A stretch of 29,640 nucleotides of DNA from Sodaliphilus sp050873765 (lineage in GTDB: Bacteria; Bacteroidota; Bacteroidia; Bacteroidales; Muribaculaceae). This document shows positions 6,059 through 14,047 of the stretch, one piece after another (position 1 is the stretch's first letter; each line of letters begins with the position of its first letter). The position numbers and the translations under genes were made by a program. The DNA lies in the NCBI GenBank assembly GCA_050873765.1, contig JBNMJK010000030.1, positions 1 to 29,640 of the forward strand, written 5' to 3'. A model generated the notes under the pieces. It was not told where the DNA came from. It worked only from the letters and a program-made list of their open reading frames with translations, and did no database searches.

Positions 6059-7399
6059 TCGGCGCATGCCTTTGAGCATTTGCATTGGGTTTTTGGTGGC
6101 CACGCTGTGCATCATTTTGCGAGTGGCGTCGAACTGCTTCAGCAGTCGGTTCACCTCTTCGATCTTTGTGCCAGAGCCCGATGCTAAACGTTTGCGGCGG
6201 TGTCCGCTGTCACGACCCGTGAGCAGTACTTCTGGGTGCTCGCGCTCGTAGGGAGTCATTGAGTCGATGATGGCTTCAATGCTCTTGAAAGCATCGTCCT
6301 TGATATCCACGTCTTTCAGCGCTTTGCCCACACCAGGAATCATAGAAGCAAGGTCTTTCAGGTTACCCATCTTCTTGATGCTGGCAATTTGGTTTTTGAA
6401 GTCGTTGAAGTCGAAAGTGTTTTTGCGGAGCTTTGCCTCCAGTTTCTTTGCCTCGTTCTCGTCGTATTGCTGCTGCATACGGTCAACGAAGCTCACGATG
6501 TCGCCCATACCCAAGATACGGTCGGCCATACCTTGTGGGCGGAATGGGTCGAGCGTGTTCTTGTCCACGCCTTCGCCCGTGCTCACGAATTTGATAGGCT
6601 TGTCAACCACGGCGCGGATAGAGAGTGCCGCACCACCGCGGGTGTCGCCGTCGAGCTTGGTGAGCACCACGCCATCGAAGTCGATGCGCTCGTTGAACGC
6701 CTTGGCGGTGTTCACAGCGTCCTGACCAGTCATGGAATCTACCACAAAGAGCGTTTCGGTAGGGTTGATGGCTTTTTTGATGGCTTCAATTTCGTTCATC
6801 ATCTGCTCGTCCACAGCCAGACGGCCGGCGGTATCCACAATCACCACGTCGTTGCCATTGGCTTTAGCGTGCTGAATACCGTTCAGTGCAATGCTCACGG
6901 GGTCTTTGCTGTCGGGCTCGCTATACACAGGCACGCCCACCTTTTCACCATTCACTTTGAGCTGCTCAATAGCGGCAGGGCGGTAAACGTCGCATGCCAC
7001 CAGCAGAGGCTTCTTGCCCTTTTCCTGCTTGAGCTTGTTGGCCAGTTTGGAGGCGAAAGTGGTTTTACCAGAACCTTGCAGACCCGACATCAGCACCACA
7101 GCGGGCTTACCTTCCAGACTGAAGGGAGCCTCTTCGCCGCCCATGAGCTTCACCAGCTCATCGTGAACGATTTTCACCATCAGTTCGTTAGGCTTCAATG
7201 CGTTGATCACATTGCGGCCAAGGGCTTCGTTCTTCACGCGGTTAGTGAATTCCTTTGCCACCTTGTAGTTAACATCGGCATCGACGAGGGCGCGACGCAC
7301 TTCCTTCATTGTTTCGGCAACGTTGATTTCCGAAATCTTGCCTTGTCCTCTCAAGACCTTAAACGACCTTTCGAGTTTCTCGGATAAATTTTCAAACAT
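6053..7399 (-). CDS. ffh: Signal recognition particle GTPase
   Basis: A 448-residue SRP54 homologue. With 4.5S RNA it binds signal sequences emerging from the ribosome and hands the complex to FtsY at the membrane. The N domain (residues 1-90) is followed by the GTPase domain with GLQGSGKTT (106-114), DTAGRL (189-194) and TKLDGD (247-252). The C-terminal M domain contains SGHRRKRLASGSGT and a methionine-rich tail (MMHSVATKNPMQMLKGM) that binds signal peptides. Length is normal. The start at 7399 gives the family opening MFENLSEKLE. A good promoter lies just upstream, and the stop codon is embedded in the first unit of a heptad repeat array. Confidence 0.98.
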   Translation of the reverse strand: MFENLSEKLERSFKVLRGQGKISEINVAETMKEVRRALVDADVNYKVAKEFTNRVKNEALGRNVINALKPNELMVKIVHDELVKLMGGEEAPFSLEGKPAVVLMSGLQGSGKTTFASKLANKLKQEKGKKPLLVACDVYRPAAIEQLKVNGEKVGVPVYSEPDSKDPVSIALNGIQHAKANGNDVVIVDTAGRLAVDEQMMNEIEAIKKAINPTETLFVVDSMTGQDAVNTAKAFNERIDFDGVVLTKLDGDTRGGAALSIRAVVDKPIKFVSTGEGVDKNTLDPFRPQGMADRILGMGDIVSFVDRMQQQYDENEAKKLEAKLRKNTFDFNDFKNQIASIKKMGNLKDLASMIPGVGKALKDVDIKDDAFKSIEAIIDSMTPYEREHPEVLLTGRDSGHRRKRLASGSGTKIEEVNRLLKQFDATRKMMHSVATKNPMQMLKGMRRK

Positions 7400-7439
7400 A
7401 TATGTGAGTGTCTTTTATATCAAAATACTGAATTAAATG

Positions 7440-7470
7440 CAAAATTAATATCATTTCAGCATTTGACCAA
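7440..7470 (-). promoter_or_regulatory. Promoter of ffh
   Basis: On the minus strand, the -7 element TAATTTTG (7447-7440) is preceded by TTG (7470-7468) with a 20-nt spacer. Start of transcription is expected near 7436, giving a leader of about 36 nt. Confidence 0.6.
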
Positions 7471-7612
7471 ATAAAACTGCCAGCCATGGCAGATGAAATC
7501 GTTTATGGCGTGGCACTAAGGCCTCTGGTGAACGTCATACATTCCTCACACCTGCGTAATGCTGTTCGGCTAATTTTTGGCAGCAACGTCAAATAGTCTG
7601 ACACATTTTATA

Positions 7613-7620
7613 TAATTTTG
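7613..7620 (+). promoter_or_regulatory. Candidate -7 element for the EamA gene
   Basis: TAATTTTG matches the Bacteroidetes -7 consensus and lies 27 nt before the ATG at 7648. No TTG occurs at the proper upstream distance, so the promoter is only half supported. Between 7471 and 7612 I see nothing else. Confidence 0.35.
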
Positions 7621-7647
7621 TAAAGGTTTTTAAAAACACAGAAAACG

Positions 7648-8064
7648 ATGTGGAAGTATTATGCCTTACTTTCAGCCTTCTTTGCCGCACTCACGGCAAT
7701 CTTCGCCAAGATTGGAGTGAAAGACATTAATTCAGACCTTGCCACCGCCATTCGCACCACCGTGATTCTGCTGATCACCTGGGGAATAGCGTTAGTGGGC
7801 AACCATGTGAGCGAGGTGAAAAACATTCCGTCGCACACTTGGGTGTTTCTGATACTGTCGGGATGCGCCACTGGTCTGTCGTGGCTGTTCTATTTCAAGG
7901 CACTGCAGCTGGGCGATGTGTCGCGAGTGGCCCCAATCGACAAGTTGAGTGTGGTGATCACGATATGCCTCTCGTTTATGTTTCTCAAAGAGCCGTTCAA
8001 TGCCAAGGTGGTGACCGGTGCTTTGCTCATCACCGCCGGCAGCATCGTGATGCTCTACAAGTGA
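7648..8064 (+). CDS. EamA-family (DMT) transporter, half-size
   Basis: A 138-residue inner-membrane protein with five hydrophobic segments, at about residues 1-20, 32-50, 66-86, 99-114 and 119-137. It matches one EamA repeat of the drug/metabolite transporter superfamily, including WLFYFKALQLGDVSRVAPIDKLSVV and the closing LKEPFNAKVVTGALLITAGSIVML. Typical EamA transporters have two such repeats (about 300 residues); this is a single-repeat version that would be expected to dimerise, as small DMT proteins do. It opens with MWKYYALLSAFFAALTAIFAKIG, a complete start, so it is not a truncation of a larger gene here. Substrate is unknown. Confidence 0.9.
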   Translation: MWKYYALLSAFFAALTAIFAKIGVKDINSDLATAIRTTVILLITWGIALVGNHVSEVKNIPSHTWVFLILSGCATGLSWLFYFKALQLGDVSRVAPIDKLSVVITICLSFMFLKEPFNAKVVTGALLITAGSIVMLYK

Positions 8065-8088
8065 AAAATTTGCTACTCCTCACCGCCA

Positions 8089-8172
8089 ATGAAGATTATA
8101 GTGATTATCACGGGTGGCACATTGCTTATAGCCATCATGATGACGTGCACTGCTTTTCGGTGTACTTTTTGA
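8089..8172 (+). CDS. Possible 27-residue membrane peptide
   Basis: A short frame from ATG 8089 to TGA 8172 encodes MKIIVIITGGTLLIAIMMTC and seven more residues. It has one basic residue at the start and a hydrophobic stretch of about 17 residues, the pattern of a small single-pass membrane protein. It begins 24 nt after the EamA stop. No recognisable ribosome-binding site or homologue is known to me, so it may be a chance frame. Confidence 0.3.
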   Translation: MKIIVIITGGTLLIAIMMTCTAFRCTF

Positions 8173-8265
8173 ATGAGTGCTGATGGCAACAGGGAAAATG
8201 CGTTTAGCAAATTTATGAATACAATACACATTATTAATATAGTGAATATAAAATATGCTTGTGGC

Positions 8266-9531
8266 ATGGCCATGCGGTTGGTTATCGCTATGATGTTGGC
8301 CTTTGCTCATTTTTCTCAAGCTGTGGCACAAACCGACAGCTTAGGCACAGATCCAGCCCCCGACAGCGCGCTCATCTGCCACCCCGACACCGTAAAGGCT
8401 ATCCACCTCAGCACTAATTTCACCACTCATCTCTCACAGATAGTCTATAGTGGGGCGCCTTTGGTGGTGGCCGGACTGATCGTGAAAGGAGAGGATACCC
8501 ATTTCCGCGGCTTGCGTAACGACTATATGTCGAGGTTTAACCACCATGTTGATGACTATATGCAGTTCTCGCCCGTGGCTGTGATGCTGGCGCTGAAGGT
8601 GGCAGGCGTGGAGAGCAGAAGTTCGTGGGGGCGAATGTTGGTGTCAGACGCCTTCTCAGCGGCGCTGATGGGTGGTGTGGTTCACACACTGAAACTCACC
8701 ACCGAAGTTGAGCGCCCCGATGGTTCGAACAAGCACTCATTTCCTTCGGGGCATACCGCCATGGCTTTTATGGCAGCCACGATGCTCACCAAGGAGTATG
8801 GGCATAAAAGCCCTTGGGTGGGTATCGGTGCCTACGCCATGGCCACTGGCACAGGGCTGATGCGAATGGCCAACAATAAGCATTGGCTGAGCGATGTGCT
8901 CACGGGTGCTGGCGTGGGGGTGCTGTCGGCTGAATTGGGCTATTGGCTCGCCGACCTTATATTTAAGGACAAGGGCCTCAACGCCATTGATGAGGCTCAG
9001 CAGTTCGATAATATGAAGTCGCCGTCGTTTTTTAGTCTATACTTGGGTATGAACGTGCCTTTAAGCAAATACGACATCGACGAGAACAATGAGTTCCGCA
9101 CTTCATCAGGGTCGTCGGTAGGTGTGGAAGGCGCTTACTTCTTCAATCCCTACATCGGTGTGGGCGCACGTTTCGCCATTTCTAACACCGCCTTGATTCT
9201 CAACGAAAAACACGCAGAAGACCATCGGTTTGATGCCTTGGCATTTGCCGCTGGCTGCTATCTCTCATATCCTTTGTCGGCACGGTGGCAAATTGGCACA
9301 AAACTTTTGAGCGGAGTGGTGCACTATCCGCAGCTTCGCCTTTCCGATATGGTGGTGGGTGCGCGAAATGGCGTGTGCTTTGGCAGTGGCCTGAGCGCCA
9401 CCTTCAAGGTGACGGCGCATTATGGCGTGAGGTTTTTTGTGGATTACAATCTTCAGCCTTCCCACACAGTAGGCAGCAAGGAGTGGATGAACACGCTGAC
9501 TTGTGGAGCGTCGTTTGCTGTGCAGCTTTAG
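8266..9531 (+). CDS. Secreted PAP2-family phosphatase with C-terminal barrel-like domain
   Basis: About 421 residues from ATG 8266, chosen because it opens a compact signal peptide (MAMRLVIAMMLAFAHFSQAVAQ). In-frame ATGs at 8215 and 8272 are alternatives. The PAP2 (type 2 phosphatidic acid phosphatase) motifs are complete in order: KLTTEVERP (Lys and Arg-Pro), FPSGHTAMAF, and RMANNKHWLSD with the catalytic His and following Asp. The enzyme would dephosphorylate a lipid phosphate or pyrophosphate at the cell envelope. The last 160 or so residues (from SLYLGMNVPLSKYDI to TLTCGASFAVQL) lack PAP2 features and look like repeated amphipathic beta strands ending in an aromatic-type strand, as in outer-membrane barrels. 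That suggests an outer-membrane or periplasmic anchoring role, which is inference. Confidence 0.85.
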   Translation: MAMRLVIAMMLAFAHFSQAVAQTDSLGTDPAPDSALICHPDTVKAIHLSTNFTTHLSQIVYSGAPLVVAGLIVKGEDTHFRGLRNDYMSRFNHHVDDYMQFSPVAVMLALKVAGVESRSSWGRMLVSDAFSAALMGGVVHTLKLTTEVERPDGSNKHSFPSGHTAMAFMAATMLTKEYGHKSPWVGIGAYAMATGTGLMRMANNKHWLSDVLTGAGVGVLSAELGYWLADLIFKDKGLNAIDEAQQFDNMKSPSFFSLYLGMNVPLSKYDIDENNEFRTSSGSSVGVEGAYFFNPYIGVGARFAISNTALILNEKHAEDHRFDALAFAAGCYLSYPLSARWQIGTKLLSGVVHYPQLRLSDMVVGARNGVCFGSGLSATFKVTAHYGVRFFVDYNLQPSHTVGSKEWMNTLTCGASFAVQL

Positions 9532-9591
9532 CATGCTGATTCCTGGGCGCACACATTTTATTTATATATATATTAATGAGGGAAGGTGAGG

Positions 9592-9622
9592 TTTGGTGAT
9601 TGCTGAAAAATTCTTATCTTTG
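9592..9622 (+). promoter_or_regulatory. Promoter placed directly on the tyrosine phosphatase start codon
   Basis: TTTG (9592-9595), a 19-nt spacer and TATCTTTG (9615-9622) form a full match to the Bacteroidetes consensus. By the usual spacing transcription starts at about 9625-9628, which is where the two candidate ATG codons (9625 and 9628) lie. The transcript would be leaderless. Confidence 0.7.
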
Positions 9623-9624
9623 TG

Positions 9625-10152
9625 ATGATGAAAAGAATTGACACTAATCCTACTTCAGGCAATAGGAAGTTCAGAGTGCTGATGGTGTGCTTGGGCAATA
9701 TCTGCCGGTCGCCTTTGGCGCAGCATGTGATGGAGCATTTGGTGGCGCAGCGTGGGCTGTCGGACAAAATAGAGGTGGATTCAGCGGGCACTTACGGAGG
9801 CCATGCAGGCGATTTGCCTGACCCACGAATGCGGAGAGCCGCCAGCAAGCGAGGCTATCAGCTAACCCACCGTGCCAGAAGGGTGACGGGAAGCGATTTA
9901 GCCGACTTCGACTTGATAGTGGGTATGGACAGCAGCAATGTGAGCGACCTGCGCATGATGGCAGCTTCGCCCGAAGAGGTGGCAAAAATAGATATGATGG
10001 GCCGCTATATTCGCCGTTTCCCCCACTACGATTATGTGCCCGATCCCTTTTATGAGGGTGCTGAGGGTTTTGAACTGGTGCTCGACTTGCTGGAAGATGC
10101 CTGCTCAAATCTTCTTGACCATATAGAAGAGAAGATAGAAATTAGAAATTAG
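9625..10152 (+). CDS. Low-molecular-weight protein tyrosine phosphatase
   Basis: About 175 residues; the start could be ATG 9625 or 9628 (a GTG at 9622 overlaps the promoter and is unlikely). The active-site loop VCLGNICRSP supplies the CX5RS signature (Cys at codon 9688-9690), and the general acid Asp is in YVPDPFYEG near the C-terminus, both as in LMW-PTPs. Such enzymes dephosphorylate phosphotyrosine on proteins, often polysaccharide-export kinases. No kinase gene is in the window, although a glycan cluster follows about 3 kb downstream. The last codons (ATA GAA ATT AGA AAT TAG) are made of the heptad repeat that begins at 10137, so the C-terminus IEIRN and the stop codon come from the repeat element. 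Confidence 0.95.
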   Translation: MMKRIDTNPTSGNRKFRVLMVCLGNICRSPLAQHVMEHLVAQRGLSDKIEVDSAGTYGGHAGDLPDPRMRRAASKRGYQLTHRARRVTGSDLADFDLIVGMDSSNVSDLRMMAASPEEVAKIDMMGRYIRRFPHYDYVPDPFYEGAEGFELVLDLLEDACSNLLDHIEEKIEIRN

Positions 10153-10291
10153 AAATTAGGCTTGGTGGCTCGTAGGCATAATAGGCAAAGCTCATAACCT
10201 CTAACCCCTAACCCCTAACCCCTAACCCCTAACCTCTAACCTCTAACTTCTAACTTCTAATTTCTAATTTCTAATTTCTAACTTCTAATTT
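10137..10291. repeat. Inverted pair of heptad repeat arrays (AGAAATT)n ... (CTAAYYY)13
   Basis: Three AGAAATT units (10137-10157) overlap the end of the tyrosine phosphatase gene. After a 43-nt unique stretch come 13 consecutive 7-nt units from 10201 to 10291, each CTAA plus three pyrimidines. They change stepwise: CCC x4, CCT x2, CTT x2, TTT x3, CTT, TTT. The first array is complementary to the CTAATTT units, so the element can fold on itself. It shares units and orientation with the element at 5939-6058. Confidence 0.9.
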
Positions 10292-10322
10292 CTTCTATTG
10301 ACATAAAAAACTAAATATATAA

Positions 10323-12773
10323 ATGAAAAAGTTACTTTCTTTGTTGACCACCACAGCCGTGACTCTCTCGGCAATGGCTCAGACATCGCCTATTTATGTG
10401 CGATGGGAAATGGGGCGCAATAACGCTGAAAAAGGATTTTACAGTTCGCGCTTTGTGATTAAGAACGTGAGTGCAAAACCCCTTGAAAAGAACTGGCAAT
10501 TTTATTTCAACCAGTTCTCGCGCCGTTTGAAACTCTCCGACTCGCTTCCCGTGGATATTAAGGAGGTGAGCACCACCTATTATCAGGTGACGCCCAACCA
10601 GCGCTATCACACCCTTGCCCCTGGCGACTCAATGGTGGTGGATATGCTTACTCGCGGCTCGCTGGTGAACATCTGCTACACTCCTATGGGCGGCCACGTG
10701 GTGATGAACGGCGACACCCATTCGCCTTTGGCGGTGAAAATTCAAGTGGCTCCGCTCGATCAACCTTGGCAGTTTCAAGACCGCCCCAACGATTATCCCG
10801 ATGGCCCCCGTGTGTATGCCCTCAATCAGGAACTTCAGCAGGCGCAAGCTCCCGCCCACTGCTACGATATCTTCCCCATGCCCAAAAGTGTGACGCTCAC
10901 AGGCGGATTCACACAGATAGGTAATGTGGTGAGTGTGAAGTGGGGCAAGTTTGCCGCTGCCAAGCGCTATATGGTGGAGCAGCTGGGTAAGCGCGGCATC
11001 TATGCAACAGGCAATCCACAAACCACCATTTCCTTTGTTGCAAGCAAATCGCTTACCGGCGAGGCGTATGAAATGACGGTGGATAATGGCGCGGTGACGA
11101 TTTCGGCTGGCACGCTCGCTGGAGCAATGAACGGTGTGAAGACGCTGATTGCCGCACTCGACCATAGCAAGGCTCGCCGCATGGAGAACGCCGTGATAAA
11201 AGACAGCCCCGACTTCGGCCACCGTGGCTTTATGCTTGATGTGGCACGAAATTTCACCACTTTCGACAATGTGAAGCGTGTGATCGACCTTTTGGCTTAC
11301 TATAAATTAAATGTGTTCCGCTTCCATATCACCGACGACGAGGCCTGGCGACTGGAAATCCCCGGTCTTCCTGAACTCACCCAGGTGGCCTCGCGCCGTG
11401 GCTGCACACTTGATGAGGAGGAATTCCTTGCCCCCGTTTACGATGGCAACGGCAATCCCAACGACCTTACCCAAAGCGCTAATGGCTACTACACTCGCGC
11501 GCAAATGATAGAATTGCTGAAGTATGCCACTTCACGGGGCGTGAAGATAGTGCCCGAAATTGAAACACCAGGGCATGCCCGCGCCGCCATTGTGGCGATG
11601 AAGGCACGCTTCCGCAAGTACGCCGCCACCGATATGGCTCTTGCCGAACAATATAAGTTGTGGGACGATGCCGACAAGAGTGTTTACACTTCGGCACAGG
11701 ACTACCACGACAATGTGCTCAACTTAGCGCATGAGGGCGTTTACCGCTTTGTATTTAAGGTGGTGGACGAACTGGAAAATATATGGAAAGATGCCGGGCT
11801 CAAGCTCGACATGGTGCATCTTGGCGGTGATGAAGTGCCCAAGGGCTCATGGGAGGCCTCGCCAGACGTGGCTGCTTTCATGAAAGAGAAAGGAATGAAA
11901 ACCACCCATGAGGTGAGTGAATACTATATGCGACGTGTGTCGGCGTATCTGGCACAGAAAGGCATCAAGGTGGGTGGCTGGCAAGAAGTGGGCATCAACC
12001 ACCCCGACTGGCACAATGCAGAGGTGGCACCGCGGTTTGGCATGGTGAACGCCTGGAGCACTGTGGGCAGCCGTGCCAATGTGCCATACCTCTTGGCCAA
12101 TGCAGGTTATCCTACTGTGATTTCAAATGTGACCAACTTCTATGTGGATATGGCCTACACTTGGCATCAGTACGATAAGGGTCTTCATTGGGGCGGACAT
12201 GTAGATGAATATTCTTCGTGGTATGCGCAGCCTCTCAATGTGTATCGCTCTGAGCGCTATGCCTACGATGGCCACGCACTTGATGTGCTGAAAGCCTCTG
12301 ACGGTAAGACCTCGCTTGAGAAGCCTCAAAACATTATCGGTGTGGAAGGCCATCTGTGGGCCGAGACCATTCGCTCATTCAATCAGGTGCAGAGCTATAT
12401 GCTTCCCAAAATCTTTGGCTTGGCTCACCGTGGCTGGAATGCCAAACCTGAATGGGACGACGCGCTTCCGCAGTCGTTTATCTCAGCCCGTGCCCTCTAT
12501 AATGCGAAGGTGGGCAAGGAGCTTGGCGTGGTCAGCCAGTTGGGCTACCATTTCCATTTGGGTCAGCCCGGCGCAAAGGTGGAGAATGGCAAACTACTCG
12601 TCAACACCCGGTACGGTTGTGAAGAGGTGCATTACACGCTCGATGGGTCGGAACCCACCACCTCGTCGTCAGTGTGGACAGCACCCGTTCCTGTTGATGC
12701 TTCGGTGAAGATAATTAAGGTGAAGGCTTACTATTTAGGTATGGAGAGCCTTTCCACCTACATTTGGCGCTAA
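10323..12773 (+). CDS. Beta-N-acetylhexosaminidase, GH20 family
   Basis: An 816-residue secreted enzyme that removes terminal GlcNAc or GalNAc from glycans. A signal peptide (MKKLLSLLTTTAVTLSAMAQ) leads into a carbohydrate-binding-like N domain (residues 21-180) and a GH20b domain (181-295). The catalytic barrel follows, from GHRGFMLDVARNF (299-311) through FRFHITDDEAWRLEIPGLPELT (332-353) and PEIETPGHARA (411-421) to HLGGDEVPKGSW, which holds the catalytic Asp503-Glu504 pair. The C-terminal part (about 745-816) resembles the small immunoglobulin-like CHB_HEX_C module, with VHYTLDGSEPT. This architecture matches chitobiase-type hexosaminidases of Bacteroidales that act on host or dietary glycans in the periplasm or at the surface. 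No clear promoter was found in the 31 nt between the heptad array and the ATG. Confidence 0.96.
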   Translation: MKKLLSLLTTTAVTLSAMAQTSPIYVRWEMGRNNAEKGFYSSRFVIKNVSAKPLEKNWQFYFNQFSRRLKLSDSLPVDIKEVSTTYYQVTPNQRYHTLAPGDSMVVDMLTRGSLVNICYTPMGGHVVMNGDTHSPLAVKIQVAPLDQPWQFQDRPNDYPDGPRVYALNQELQQAQAPAHCYDIFPMPKSVTLTGGFTQIGNVVSVKWGKFAAAKRYMVEQLGKRGIYATGNPQTTISFVASKSLTGEAYEMTVDNGAVTISAGTLAGAMNGVKTLIAALDHSKARRMENAVIKDSPDFGHRGFMLDVARNFTTFDNVKRVIDLLAYYKLNVFRFHITDDEAWRLEIPGLPELTQVASRRGCTLDEEEFLAPVYDGNGNPNDLTQSANGYYTRAQMIELLKYATSRGVKIVPEIETPGHARAAIVAMKARFRKYAATDMALAEQYKLWDDADKSVYTSAQDYHDNVLNLAHEGVYRFVFKVVDELENIWKDAGLKLDMVHLGGDEVPKGSWEASPDVAAFMKEKGMKTTHEVSEYYMRRVSAYLAQKGIKVGGWQEVGINHPDWHNAEVAPRFGMVNAWSTVGSRANVPYLLANAGYPTVISNVTNFYVDMAYTWHQYDKGLHWGGHVDEYSSWYAQPLNVYRSERYAYDGHALDVLKASDGKTSLEKPQNIIGVEGHLWAETIRSFNQVQSYMLPKIFGLAHRGWNAKPEWDDALPQSFISARALYNAKVGKELGVVSQLGYHFHLGQPGAKVENGKLLVNTRYGCEEVHYTLDGSEPTTSSSVWTAPVPVDASVKIIKVKAYYLGMESLSTYIWR

Positions 12774-12791
12774 GGCATAGATGCTGATTAC

Positions 12792-12874
12792 ACAGCAGCG
12801 ACGCGACCTGCCTGCAGAGCACTGTAAAATGGCCGCTTTTTCAGTGCTCTGCAGGCAGGCTGCGTCGCTACTGT
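12792..12874. terminator. 83-nt hairpin downstream of the hexosaminidase gene
   Basis: ACAG.AGCGACGC (12792-12804) pairs with 12862-12874 apart from one mismatch, a 3-nt internal mismatch follows, and then CTGCCTGCAGAGCACTG (12808-12824) pairs perfectly with 12842-12858. The loop is 17 nt and ends in TTTTT. It begins 19 nt after the GH20 stop. The long stem suggests a terminator or transcript-protecting structure. No T run follows the stem, so it may instead be a repeat element. Confidence 0.55.
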
Positions 12875-12928
12875 TGATGCTTTCGCGCTTATATGTGTTT
12901 TGGTACTTAAAATCCTAAAAATAACCTA

Positions 12929-12945
12929 TTTTTTTTTTTTTTTTT
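12929..12945 (+). repeat. Homopolymer of 17 T
   Basis: Seventeen consecutive T residues lie about 77 bp upstream of the -7 element of the glycan cluster. Such tracts change length readily during replication and are error-prone in sequencing. Confidence 0.85.
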
Positions 12946-13021
12946 AAACGTTAACTGATTTTTACAGTCATTTTTGTGCGCTTAATGTTCTACACAGTAG
13001 GGTAATGTGTAGAAATTTTCG

Positions 13022-13029
13022 TAAATTTG
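13022..13029 (+). promoter_or_regulatory. Candidate -7 element of the glycan cluster
   Basis: TAAATTTG matches the Bacteroidetes -7 consensus 28 nt before the first glycosyltransferase ATG (13058), which predicts a leader of about 25 nt. No TTG lies at the usual upstream distance. Confidence 0.4.
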
Positions 13030-13057
13030 CAGAAATTTAAAACTTGACTGTAATTAT

Positions 13058-14047
13058 ATGAAGAAACTTTCGGTGGTGGTTCCATGTTATAATGTGGCTG
13101 ACTTTCTGGTGAGATGTCTCGACTCATTGGTGGAACAGGACCTCAGCGCGGCAGAGTATGAAGTGATAGCCGTGGACGATGGCTCTACCGACACCACTGG
13201 TGAAATATGCGACCGCTACGCCGCCAATTATCCCCAAGTGCAGGTGGTGCACCAGCGTAATGGTGGATTGAGCGCCGCACGCAATACTGGTCTTGACTTG
13301 GCTCAGGGCGAATATGTGTGGCTGGTAGATGGCGATGATTATGTTACGCCTTACTGCTTACGGAAGTTGGTGGAGATTGCGCAAAGCAATTGTCTTGACT
13401 TGCTGGCATTTTGCTCAAAGGAAGTGGAGGAAGACGAACTTCAGCCCTCTGTGAAAAATTATTTCAGGCAAGAGGTGAATGTGCAATCGGGTGCAGCGTA
13501 TTTGTCGACCCACTGGATGCAGGGTCCGGTGTGGTGGTATATCACAAAGCGCGAGTTGATACAGAAAGAGCATATCCGTTTTCCAGAAGGCCATATGCTG
13601 GAAGATGCCGCATACACTCCCGATGTGATACTCAAGGCTCAGCGTCTGGCTAAGATTGACGCCATTTGCTATTTCTATGTGCAGCGTAAGAGCAGCATCA
13701 TGCACAGCACCGATGTGGAGCATAGGCTCCGGCTCATTGACGACTACATTTATGCTTACCGCCAGACCGACGCTGTGATAGAGAAGCACAGAGCCAAACT
13801 CGACGCTTCCGCATATTCACGGTTAGCTTCGCGCCGCGACAGTTTTTTGTATTTTGGTGTTTTCCGCGCGTTAAAAGCCGGAGTGCTCAAAACGTTTTAC
13901 AGTCGGCTTAACTACGAAGGTCTGTTGCCGCTGCCCAAACTTGATGCAAGAGAATTCCCTGGCAGGAAGTGGAGCATGCTGCGGACTTTATTTAATAGTC
14001 CAAGATTGATGAGAAGTGTGGGGGCTATGCGTAAAATTTTAAAATGA
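13058..14047 (+). CDS. GT2-family glycosyltransferase
   Basis: A 329-residue cytosolic or membrane-associated transferase. It has the GT-A fold signatures: MKKLSVVVPCYNVADFL at the N-terminus, VDDGSTD (residues 39-45, nucleotide binding), NGGLSAARNTGLD (68-80) and the metal-binding LVDGDD (89-94). It should transfer a sugar from a nucleotide-sugar donor to a growing surface glycan; donor and acceptor cannot be told from sequence. The stop overlaps the next gene's start (ATGA at 14044), so the two are translationally coupled. It leads the glycan cluster. Its length and C-terminal style resemble the third, frameshifted transferase of the cluster. Confidence 0.93.
   Translation: MKKLSVVVPCYNVADFLVRCLDSLVEQDLSAAEYEVIAVDDGSTDTTGEICDRYAANYPQVQVVHQRNGGLSAARNTGLDLAQGEYVWLVDGDDYVTPYCLRKLVEIAQSNCLDLLAFCSKEVEEDELQPSVKNYFRQEVNVQSGAAYLSTHWMQGPVWWYITKRELIQKEHIRFPEGHMLEDAAYTPDVILKAQRLAKIDAICYFYVQRKSSIMHSTDVEHRLRLIDDYIYAYRQTDAVIEKHRAKLDASAYSRLASRRDSFLYFGVFRALKAGVLKTFYSRLNYEGLLPLPKLDAREFPGRKWSMLRTLFNSPRLMRSVGAMRKILK

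Noticed and set aside
6389..7387. A 332-codon open frame on the plus strand opposite ffh
   Set aside because: It lies entirely antisense to ffh, whose motifs are unambiguous. The translation is rich in His, Val and Leu in the manner of antisense frames and shows no domain.
10201..10291. CRISPR array or true telomere
   Set aside because: The repeat unit is 7 nt with no spacers, so it is not CRISPR. The similarity to telomeric CCCTAA is by unit only, and the array is internal to a bacterial contig and degenerates to CTAATTT.
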